From: an uncultured Bacteroidales bacterium | GTDB lineage: Bacteria; Bacteroidota; Bacteroidia; Bacteroidales; FEN-979 | Assembly: GCA_903945175.1 (NCBI GenBank) | Contig: CAJAUM010000134.1 | Coordinates: 1-64,000 of the forward strand | Direction: 5' to 3' | DNA: 64,000 nt | Position numbers and translations under genes: made by a program | In this document: positions 26,290 through 34,269 of the stretch, piece after piece | How positions within the stretch are numbered: the first letter of the stretch is position 1 | Layout of the letters: each line of letters opens with the position of its first letter | The notes under the pieces: model-generated | Database searches by the model: none | What the model was told of the DNA's origin: nothing | What the model saw: only the letters and a program-made list of their open reading frames with translations

Positions 26290-27591
26290 TTAAAATCTCT
26301 GACGGTACAACATTTTATTATCCGCATCACCCGGAATATTGTAAAGGTAAAATACAACATTATTGTAAACCTTGATTTTTTCAGGATAGTAGTGAAAAAG
26401 AGTCAATCTTTTTATTAGAATTCCTGAATTCAAATCAATTTCATAAATACCATACTGTCCATTGGAAATAAATGTGGTATAAACCTTCTCTGTATATCCA
26501 TCTGTTAAAATATCACTGGTCCATCGGCCATCATTTACTAGGTTAATCTTAAGCGCAAGTTTAAAGGAAAAATTTCCCCCGGAATCATAAAACTCCATTT
26601 GACGATCAGGCGTGTTAAAAATGCAGATAAAACTTCCGATTTTATAGAGGGCCGTTTTAATGGGCCTGTAGAGAATTTTGTGGACGTAATTCCATGTCAC
26701 AAAATCATCCCTTGAAATGGGTTGGGTGGCTTGCATCAGCAAGGCGGCATCATCGGAATTGCGCCTGAACATTTTCATTCTTTTTTCGTCCTTTACATGC
26801 GTAATGGTCTGTTTTGAGAAGGTTTTCCTGTTCACGCCATAATATTCAACACCAAGCCCCTGGTCAGTGCTTTTTTGGAAAAATAAAATGTTGGGGGTTG
26901 CAGCAACACAGTTTTTAAGCACATGATCAAATTTTCGGAGGTTTATCGGATATAAAAAATTTAATTCCTTTTCATTACGAAATACCTGGAAACCTGTATC
27001 ATGCCCTAAAATATGCAGGATGCCCAGGCAATCTTTAAACAGCCTGACGGGATTGAAGTTTAACGGTTTGGATTGAGCGATGGTATCCCCTGCTGTGTTC
27101 TTGCAAATCAACTCCGCACTTGAAACACGTTGCCTGAAAATTAGCAGATAAACCAGGTTGCTGTCGATCTCATAATCAAGAACCGCATAATGGTCATCCT
27201 TGAAAAATGCCTCATGAACACTGGCTTTGATCTCCACCTCCTGTAACTCTTGTACTTCCAGTGAAAGGTACAGGGTCAGTGAAAATGAAGTTTCATCAAG
27301 CTGAATGGTTTTCGTCTTGAAACCAACGCAACTCACCACCAGTGTCGCAGGAATACTGTCGATAAAAAAGGAAAAATTGCCCTTGTTATCGGTCACGGTT
27401 CCTACCCTGGATCCGGCTACTGAAAGATTAACATCAGGAATGCCCGCCTTCGTCATACCATCGAGCACCTTGCCATAATAGAAATGATATTGACCCTGGG
27501 CAGCTGCAGCAAAACAGACAAACTGCAACAGCAGCATAAATATCCGGAAATGACAGAAAACTGCAGATCTGCGTTTTTTTATTTCATCCAT
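26290..27591 (-). CDS. Exported protein with carboxypeptidase-regulatory-like domain
   Basis: 433 residues. Signal peptide (hydrophobic residues about 17-33 ending AAAQGQ). Residues about 38-115 form a CarboxypepD_reg-like beta-sandwich: YGKVLDGMTKAGIPDVNLSV, GTVTDNKGNFSF and VVSCVGFKTKTI. This domain usually begins SusC/TonB receptors but here is followed by a soluble ~300-residue beta-rich region (6-bladed propeller-like in feel) instead of a barrel. Function unknown. Head-to-head with the second LytS kinase. Confidence 0.8.
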   Translation of the reverse strand: MDEIKKRRSAVFCHFRIFMLLLQFVCFAAAAQGQYHFYYGKVLDGMTKAGIPDVNLSVAGSRVGTVTDNKGNFSFFIDSIPATLVVSCVGFKTKTIQLDETSFSLTLYLSLEVQELQEVEIKASVHEAFFKDDHYAVLDYEIDSNLVYLLIFRQRVSSAELICKNTAGDTIAQSKPLNFNPVRLFKDCLGILHILGHDTGFQVFRNEKELNFLYPINLRKFDHVLKNCVAATPNILFFQKSTDQGLGVEYYGVNRKTFSKQTITHVKDEKRMKMFRRNSDDAALLMQATQPISRDDFVTWNYVHKILYRPIKTALYKIGSFICIFNTPDRQMEFYDSGGNFSFKLALKINLVNDGRWTSDILTDGYTEKVYTTFISNGQYGIYEIDLNSGILIKRLTLFHYYPEKIKVYNNVVFYLYNIPGDADNKMLYRQRF

Positions 27592-27616
27592 GTTGACACA
27601 GAAATATTTCCACTTT

Positions 27617-27624
27617 CAAAGGTA
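27617..27624 (-). promoter_or_regulatory. Bacteroidota -7 box of the regulatory-like-domain gene
   Basis: Minus strand TACCTTTG fits TAnnTTTG, 26 bp before the ATG at 27591. Confidence 0.55.
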
Positions 27625-27795
27625 ATTTAAAATGGGTTATTTTTTTCAAGGAATTACGCTTTATGGATTCGCATTTTTACCGGCTGAATTGAACGCATGA
27701 CCGGATATACAGCCAACATGATCGATTTGTCCCTGTTTCTTTTGGTTTTATGCTGCATCTTGCGTTAATTTGTATATGTATTTCAACAACATGAG

Positions 27796-28821
27796 ATGAA
27801 AACGAAGTACAAAATCCTGATTCACGTCGCCTTTTGGGCCTACATGTTCAACCAGATACTGCTCACCTTTGCCATGTGGGTGGGAAAAGGTTATGATCCG
27901 TATCAGGAAATAACCATTTATCCGATAACAAGTTTCATTACGTTTTATACCTTATATTTTACCTATGGATTGTTTTTCACCAGAAAAAACAAACTTTATC
28001 CTGTACTATTATTGATTGCCCTTGTTATCATTCTGATACCATTGCGGGTCGGACTTGAATATTTTTTCTGGAAATATATCGGTTACACCCACATGAAACC
28101 CGGAGAGAAACTGACCATTGAAAGCAGCTGGTGGTTTAACTCAGTACGACTCACGATAATATATGGGATATATGCGCTATTTATGCAACTTGCCATCGGA
28201 TGGTTTGAAACACAGAAGCTGAAATCGGCTTTAATGGTTGAAAAACAATCAAGTGAACTGGCCCTCCTCCGGTCGCAGATAAATCCACATTTTCTTTTTA
28301 ACACCTTGAACAACATTTATTCGTTGGTGTATAAAAAATCGGAAGATGCCCCTGAAGCCGTGATGAAACTGTCGGCCATAATGCGATATATGCTGTACGA
28401 TGCAACAACCGACAAGGTTTTGCTTGAGAAAGAGATCGAATATCTCAAAAGCTTCATTGAACTCGAAAAGCTCCGGATAAAGCACAAAGATTTTGTAGAA
28501 TTGAATATTACAGGCAATGTGGAAGGGCGAACCATTGCCCCAATGCTCCTGATCCCTTTTGTAGAAAACGCATTCAAACATGGAGGTAAAACCTTGACAA
28601 ATCCCGGTATTCGAATCACGTTATCCATCTTGCCTCAGAAAATCCTGTTTGAAGTCAGCAACCACCTGCGTAAAAACATAACCGCCATTAGCGACAAAAC
28701 GGGCGGAATAGGTTTGACCAACATCCGCCGCAGACTAAACCTGCTTTATCCTGGCAAACATCAGCTTGAAATAACCTCCAGTGAACATTCATTCAACATC
28801 AAACTAATCCTTTCAATATGA
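27796..28821 (+). CDS. LytS/YehU-type sensor histidine kinase
   Basis: 341 residues. Four membrane helices (about 10-30, 42-62, 70-90, 115-138) then the phosphoacceptor segment INPHFLFNTLNNIYSL, N box FVENAFKHGGKT and glycine box GGIGLTNIRRRL. Overlaps the following LytTR gene by 4 bp (ATGA). Paralogous in layout to the kinase at 20838..21890 but on the opposite strand. Signal unknown. Confidence 0.93.
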   Translation: MKTKYKILIHVAFWAYMFNQILLTFAMWVGKGYDPYQEITIYPITSFITFYTLYFTYGLFFTRKNKLYPVLLLIALVIILIPLRVGLEYFFWKYIGYTHMKPGEKLTIESSWWFNSVRLTIIYGIYALFMQLAIGWFETQKLKSALMVEKQSSELALLRSQINPHFLFNTLNNIYSLVYKKSEDAPEAVMKLSAIMRYMLYDATTDKVLLEKEIEYLKSFIELEKLRIKHKDFVELNITGNVEGRTIAPMLLIPFVENAFKHGGKTLTNPGIRITLSILPQKILFEVSNHLRKNITAISDKTGGIGLTNIRRRLNLLYPGKHQLEITSSEHSFNIKLILSI

Positions 28822-29546
28822 ATATCAACTGTATCGCGATCGACGACGAGCCCCTGGCTCTGGATATTATCAAAGATTATTGTTCAAAGGTGGCATTCCT
28901 GAATCTGCTCAGGACATTCGACAATGCGATTGAATCAATTGAGTATATCAGGTCAAATAAGGTCGATCTCATTTTTTTGGATATCCAGATGGAAGAACTC
29001 ACCGGAATCCAATTGTTGAATGCCCTGAAACATCGTCCATTTGTGATTTTTACTACTGCTTACGAACGATACGCAATCCAGGGTTTTGAGTTGGATGTGG
29101 TGGATTACATGCTGAAGCCGATCTCCTTCGAACGATTCATCAAAGGTGTCAATAAGGTGTCGGAGCGGATACAACTTGATGCAGGGGGAGCTAAGCCGGA
29201 AAACGGCAAAACCAAATCTGCCGAAGCCTCATTTTTCTTCGTTAAAACCGAAACCCGGATGGAACGCATCGAAAATTCCGATGTGTTGTATGTCGAAGGC
29301 ATGGGTGACTATTGGCGGATTGTCACGAAAACAAGGAGGATCATGACCCTGATGAATGCACGGAAACTTGAAGAGGTATTGCATGAACCTCAATTTTGCC
29401 GGGTCCACAAATCATTTTTTATCGCTCTGGATAAAATCGAATCGATTGAACGTAACCGCATAAAAATCGCCGACCAGTACATTCCTGTAAGCGAAACATA
29501 CCACAAGGCTTTTTTTGATCTGATCGAACGAAAAAAACTGGCCTGA
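28818..29546 (+). CDS. LytTR-family response regulator
   Basis: 242 residues. Receiver domain with phosphoacceptor Asp in LIFLDIQMEELTGIQLL and Lys in YMLKPI; C-terminal LytTR domain with VEGMGDYWRIVTKTRR and FCRVHKSFFIALDKIE. Translationally coupled to the kinase upstream. Ends 2 bp from the convergent rnr stop. Confidence 0.94.
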   Translation: MNINCIAIDDEPLALDIIKDYCSKVAFLNLLRTFDNAIESIEYIRSNKVDLIFLDIQMEELTGIQLLNALKHRPFVIFTTAYERYAIQGFELDVVDYMLKPISFERFIKGVNKVSERIQLDAGGAKPENGKTKSAEASFFFVKTETRMERIENSDVLYVEGMGDYWRIVTKTRRIMTLMNARKLEEVLHEPQFCRVHKSFFIALDKIESIERNRIKIADQYIPVSETYHKAFFDLIERKKLA

Positions 29547-29548
29547 AA

Positions 29549-31705
29549 TCAGGAAACCCAGTCATAATCCATTTGCTTGCGGGCAAGATCTATGCGTTTG
29601 ACTCTGATTTTCAACTTGTCTCCAAGTTTAAACCGATAGCCATGCCGCTGTCCGATAATCTGGTAATTCTCTTCGTCTAAGTAGTAATAGTCATCCTCCA
29701 GGTCACGTAGCCGGATCATTCCTTCACATTTTGTACCGATAATTTCAGCAAAAATGCCCCATTTGCTCACTCCTGAAATCAGGGCATCAAACTCCTGCCC
29801 CACCTTATCAAGCATGTATTCCGCCTGTTTGTATTTCACCGACATACGCTCAGCATCCACTGCCCTGCGTTCCATCTCCGATGCATGTTCACACATCGGT
29901 TCATATACCTCCTTTGAAACCGATGGGGCATTGTGCATATAATCGAACAGCAGCCGGTGTACCATCAGGTCGGGGTACCTTCGGATGGGAGAGGTAAAAT
30001 GTGAATAAAATTGAAACGCCAGGCCATAATGGCCGATGTTGTTAGTAGAATAATAGGCCTTTGACATGGTCCGGATGGCAATGGTCTCAATCATTGTTTC
30101 GGTACCGGTTCCCTTGATGTCGCTGAATAGCTTGTTAAAGGAGTCGGCCAGTGATTTCTTTGAACTGATTTTGATCTTATAGCCTAACCGCTCGACAAAT
30201 TGGGTGAAATTTTCCAGTTTTTCTGGATTTGGCGTATCGTGCACCCGGTAAACAAAGGTTTTCACAGTCTGATTTTCTCTTTTTTTTCCAATAAATTCAG
30301 CCACCTTGCGGTTGGCCAGCAACATGAAATCTTCAATCAGCTTGTTGGCATCCTTCATCTCCCTGATGAAAATGCTCAATGGCCTGCCTGAATCATCAAG
30401 CTTAAATCTGACCTCCTGGGTTTCGAAGTTAAAAGAACCCTTCTGGAACCGCTCCTCCCTCAATTTCAGGGCTACGCCGTTCAATACATTGATTTCGGAT
30501 GCATATTCTCCGGTTCCCGACTCAATGATGGCCTGTACCTCCTCGTATGAAAATCGACGGTTCGACCGGATCACGGTTTTGCCAAACCACTCGGAATATA
30601 TTTTTGCCTTTTCGTCCATTTCAAATACAGCAGAAAAGCACAACCGGTCTTCATCCTGCCTCAGGGAACAGAGTCCGTTTGATAACCGCTCAGGAAGCAT
30701 TGGAATCGTTCGGCCAACCATGTAAACCGACGTTCCGCGTTCGACCGCCTCCTCTTCAATGGCCGACCCTGGTTTTACGTAATACGACACATCGGCAATG
30801 TGCACCCCGATCTCCCAGTGTCCGTTATCCAGTGCCCGGAGTGAAATGGCATCATCAAAATCTTTGGCATCCTCGGGGTCAATGGTAATGGTAAAAACCG
30901 GGCGGAAATCCTTGCGTTTATTGATCTCCTCCTCTGGGATGGTATCAGGAAAAGAGGCGGCCTCCTTCTCTGCCTTTGGGGAAAAAGACAATGGAAAATC
31001 GATTTCTGCTAAAATCGACTGCATCTCCACCCGGTTATCTCCGGGTTTCCCAAGGACCTCTTTTACTTCACCAAATGGATTGGCTGACTGCGCAGGCCAT
31101 TCGGTAATGATTGCGACAACCTTCTGCCCGTTCTTAGCCCCATTCAGTTTTGAAATAGGGATGAAAATATCGACCGGCATCGTGTTATTGTCCGGTCTTA
31201 AAAATGCAAAATTCTTGGAGGTCTCAATCGTTCCAACAAATTGTTTTTTATTTCGTTTGATAATTTCCGAAATTTCTCCTTCCAGCTTATGTCCTTTCCG
31301 TCTGGGAAAAATAAAGACCTTGACCTTGTCCCCATTTAGCGCGTGATTTGTATTGGTTGCGCCAATAAAGACATCTTCCGATTTATCATCCGGGATTACA
31401 TAGGCCTTGCCTGTCTGTTTCATATCAACCGTGCCAGTGATCGAGGTCTTTACTTCACCTTCATACTTCGGACTTTCACGGTTGATTTGATATTTTCCAC
31501 GCTTACTCATGGCGAGTTCCTTGCTCTTGAAAAGTTGACCGATAATCAGGCTGATCAGGTCCTTACTGGCCCGGTCCTTAATGCCAAGCCTTGCAGCAAT
31601 CTGCTTATAATTGAAACTGCTGTAAGGATTGTTCCGAAACACATCCAGTACCGATTTTGCAAACGTATTCTTCTCCAACCCGCTTAAACTTGTTTTCTTT
31701 CCCAT
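29549..31705 (-). CDS. rnr: Ribonuclease R
   Basis: 718-residue 3'-5' exoribonuclease of the RNB family that degrades structured RNA. Order: N-terminal helix-turn-helix (about 15-70), cold-shock/OB domains, RNB catalytic domain with the metal-binding aspartates in ITIDPEDAKDFDDAISL, and a C-terminal S1 domain (about 630-715, DALISGVSKWGIFAEI). All regions are intact and the length is normal. A filler repeat follows upstream of the start at about 31737..31765. Confidence 0.95.
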   Translation of the reverse strand: MGKKTSLSGLEKNTFAKSVLDVFRNNPYSSFNYKQIAARLGIKDRASKDLISLIIGQLFKSKELAMSKRGKYQINRESPKYEGEVKTSITGTVDMKQTGKAYVIPDDKSEDVFIGATNTNHALNGDKVKVFIFPRRKGHKLEGEISEIIKRNKKQFVGTIETSKNFAFLRPDNNTMPVDIFIPISKLNGAKNGQKVVAIITEWPAQSANPFGEVKEVLGKPGDNRVEMQSILAEIDFPLSFSPKAEKEAASFPDTIPEEEINKRKDFRPVFTITIDPEDAKDFDDAISLRALDNGHWEIGVHIADVSYYVKPGSAIEEEAVERGTSVYMVGRTIPMLPERLSNGLCSLRQDEDRLCFSAVFEMDEKAKIYSEWFGKTVIRSNRRFSYEEVQAIIESGTGEYASEINVLNGVALKLREERFQKGSFNFETQEVRFKLDDSGRPLSIFIREMKDANKLIEDFMLLANRKVAEFIGKKRENQTVKTFVYRVHDTPNPEKLENFTQFVERLGYKIKISSKKSLADSFNKLFSDIKGTGTETMIETIAIRTMSKAYYSTNNIGHYGLAFQFYSHFTSPIRRYPDLMVHRLLFDYMHNAPSVSKEVYEPMCEHASEMERRAVDAERMSVKYKQAEYMLDKVGQEFDALISGVSKWGIFAEIIGTKCEGMIRLRDLEDDYYYLDEENYQIIGQRHGYRFKLGDKLKIRVKRIDLARKQMDYDWVS

Positions 31706-31742
31706 GTTTTTCTACATTTAAAATTTCTTCATTTCTCCACCC

Positions 31743-31758
31743 CGCTATTTCGTAATTT
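31743..31758. repeat. Dispersed filler repeat, copy 2
   Basis: CGCTATTTCGTAATTT, identical over 16 bp to the copy at 9641..9656, here in the gap between the rnr start and the ABC ATPase stop. Nearby ATTTCTTCATTTC is part of the same AT-rich filler. Confidence 0.7.
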
Positions 31759-31768
31759 CATTATTTTG

Positions 31769-33457
31769 TTACAAAATGTCACCTCCCGGTATGGCCGCCA
31801 GTAACATCCTTGTATACTCCGATTGCGGATTTGCATAAACCTGGTCAGCCTCCCCCATCTCTTCGATTTTTCCATTTTTCATAACGATAAGCCTGTCCGA
31901 CATGTACTTAACTACAGAAAGGTCGTGTGAGATGAAAATATAGGTCAGCCCAAAATCCCTTTTTAAATCATTTAACAAGTTTAAAACCTGCGCCTGGATT
32001 GAGACATCAAGGGCCGACACAGATTCATCACAGATGATTAGCCTGGGTTCAACGGCAAGTGCCCTTGCAATGCAGATTCGCTGCCGCTGCCCTCCTGAAA
32101 ATTCGTGCGCATACCGAAAATAGTGCTCCGGCTTAAGTCCGACCTTTTGCAGCAACTCCATGACCCGGGCCTTTCTGACTGTATCATTCTGGTGCAATTT
32201 GTGCACCTTCATGGGTTCAAGAATTGACGGGCCAATCGCGATCCTGGGATTCAGGGATGAATATGGATCCTGGAAAATGATCTGAAGATCCTTGCGAAGT
32301 TTCTTCAATTTGCCCGTGGTAAGTTTCGTGATGTCCTGATCCTGGTATATGATTCTTCCTTCAGAAGCAGGAATCAGTTCAAGCACCACCCTGGCCAGGG
32401 TGGTTTTGCCACTTCCTGACTCCCCAACGATTCCAAGTGTTTCGCCAGGATAAACGGAAAAACCAGCTTTATCAAGCGCAGTAAAAGAACCAAACCGTTT
32501 CCCAAGATTCTCAACCTCCAATATGGGTTTCTGCGCATACAGCCGCTTATGCTCTGCGTTTCGTTGATCAGGCGTCACCACCGGTTTGGATTCATCCCCT
32601 CCCTCATGCATGTATTTTTCAATTGTCGGCAACCGGGTCAGCCGCACATCAAGCGGTGGCCGGCAAGCAAGTAAACCACGTGTGTATGGATGCTGAGGTG
32701 AATGGAAAATATCTTTCACAGTACCCTCTTCAACCAACTGCCCCTTGTTCATCACCAGTACCCTGTCAGCAAATCCATTGACAAGCCCAAGGTCGTGGGT
32801 AATAAAAAGGATGCTCATTTTCCTCGACTCCTGGAGATTTTTCATCAGTTCAAGAATGGTTTTCTGCACCGTTACATCGAGTGCCGTCGTTGGTTCATCG
32901 GCAATAAGAATAGCCGGACTGCAGGAGATCGCCATGGCGATCATCACCCGCTGCTTTTGTCCGCCTGATAACTGGTGTGGATAGGCTTTTAAAATTTCGG
33001 AAGGCCTCGGTAATTTAACCTCGTTGAACAGATCCAGCACCTTTTCACGAGCCTGATTTTTAGTAACGTTTAAATGTACCCTCAAACTCTCCATCACCTG
33101 GTCTCCACAGGTAAATACCGGGTTCAGGGAGGTCATGGGCTCCTGAAAGATCATCGAGATCGAACCTCCCCTGAGTTGCTGCATGGCGCGCTCGTCCAGT
33201 TGAAGAATATTCCTGGCGGAATTTTCTCCATTTCTGAACATGATCTCTCCGCTGTCAATCTTACCCGGGGGAATTGGAATCAGCCTTAAAACGGCCAACG
33301 CGGTAACGGTCTTTCCGGATCCTGATTCCCCTACTACAGCAAGGGTTTCAGCTTCATTTAAGCAAAACGATACCCGATCAACAACAGTCAAATTCCCACG
33401 ATCAGAATCAAAACTGACCGAGAGATTACGAATTTCGAGTAACGGCGGGGATTCCAT
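31769..33457 (-). CDS. Fused double-ATPase ABC transporter protein, Dpp/Opp type
   Basis: 562 residues with two complete ATPase domains, like DppD joined to DppF. Domain 1: Walker A GESGSGKT (about 39-46), signature LSGGQKQR, Walker B ILIADEPTTALD. Domain 2: Walker A GESGSGKT (about 345-352), signature FSGGQRQR, Walker B LIICDESVSALD. Each carries the oligopeptide-family C-terminal segment (HPYTRGLL and SEYTRMLL). It would power import of peptides or nickel, but no permease or binding-protein gene is adjacent, so partners are elsewhere. Confidence 0.94.
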   Translation of the reverse strand: MESPPLLEIRNLSVSFDSDRGNLTVVDRVSFCLNEAETLAVVGESGSGKTVTALAVLRLIPIPPGKIDSGEIMFRNGENSARNILQLDERAMQQLRGGSISMIFQEPMTSLNPVFTCGDQVMESLRVHLNVTKNQAREKVLDLFNEVKLPRPSEILKAYPHQLSGGQKQRVMIAMAISCSPAILIADEPTTALDVTVQKTILELMKNLQESRKMSILFITHDLGLVNGFADRVLVMNKGQLVEEGTVKDIFHSPQHPYTRGLLACRPPLDVRLTRLPTIEKYMHEGGDESKPVVTPDQRNAEHKRLYAQKPILEVENLGKRFGSFTALDKAGFSVYPGETLGIVGESGSGKTTLARVVLELIPASEGRIIYQDQDITKLTTGKLKKLRKDLQIIFQDPYSSLNPRIAIGPSILEPMKVHKLHQNDTVRKARVMELLQKVGLKPEHYFRYAHEFSGGQRQRICIARALAVEPRLIICDESVSALDVSIQAQVLNLLNDLKRDFGLTYIFISHDLSVVKYMSDRLIVMKNGKIEEMGEADQVYANPQSEYTRMLLAAIPGGDIL

Positions 33458-33579
33458 TTTTCAGTAAATTTTGATCAAACCTACATGATTTTTTTTAATG
33501 TTGGGTAGATGTTGAAAAATAACCCGGTGCAGGAACGTCACCTTTTCCACGCTGGGGTGATTAACCATAAACAACCATC

Positions 33580-34269
33580 ATGATCTTTATAAGTGATTTC
33601 ATCTCCCTCATTTTTCCTAAAATTTGCGTTGGATGTGGAAGCAGTCTCTGGAAAAATGAAGAGCTCCTTTGCCACCTCTGCGCATATCACCTTCCAAAAA
33701 CAAATTTCCATTTTGAACATGAAAACCCCGTAACCCGACTGTTCTGGGGTAGGGTCCCCATTGAAACCGGAACTGCTTTCCTCTACTTTAACAAGGGGAA
33801 CAGGGTTCAGCGATTGATACATCAACTGAAATACAAAGGGAAAAAGGAGATCGGAATTTTTCTGGGGACTCAATATGGCCAGGAATTAAAGCATGCCCCC
33901 GGATTTAATTCGGCTGATGCGATTATCCCTGTTCCACTTCATAAGAAAAAATATATGAAACGGGGCTACAACCAAAGTGAACAGTTTGCTATCGGATTGA
34001 CAGGGTCCATGAATATTCCAGTTGAAAGGCATCTGCTGTGCCGGATTAAAGCTACAGAAACACAAACAAGGAAATCCAAATTCAGGAGATACCAGAATGT
34101 TCATGAAATATTCTCAGTCAATCACCCGGAAAACTGGATAGGAAAACACCTTATACTGGTGGATGATGTTGTTACTACCGGAGCTACGCTTGAGTCATGT
34201 GCCCGTGCATTGAAGGAAATTCCAGATGTGAAAATCAGCATTGTTTGCATTGCCGCGGCTCTGTTATAG
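33580..34269 (+). CDS. comF: ComF-family phosphoribosyltransferase-like protein
   Basis: 229 residues. N-terminal zinc-ribbon cysteines (CVGCGSSLW and CHLC) and a C-terminal type I phosphoribosyltransferase domain with the PRPP loop LILVDDVVTTGATL. The central KRGYNQSEQFA segment is typical of ComF, linked to DNA uptake and replication-repair (with PriA) in other bacteria. Overlaps the convergent lamin-tail gene by 6 bp. Confidence 0.92.
   Translation: MIFISDFISLIFPKICVGCGSSLWKNEELLCHLCAYHLPKTNFHFEHENPVTRLFWGRVPIETGTAFLYFNKGNRVQRLIHQLKYKGKKEIGIFLGTQYGQELKHAPGFNSADAIIPVPLHKKKYMKRGYNQSEQFAIGLTGSMNIPVERHLLCRIKATETQTRKSKFRRYQNVHEIFSVNHPENWIGKHLILVDDVVTTGATLESCARALKEIPDVKISIVCIAAALL

Noticed and set aside
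33538-33873. Minus-strand frame opposite comF
   Set aside because: It is an antisense shadow with no family pattern; comF has clear motifs in the other strand.
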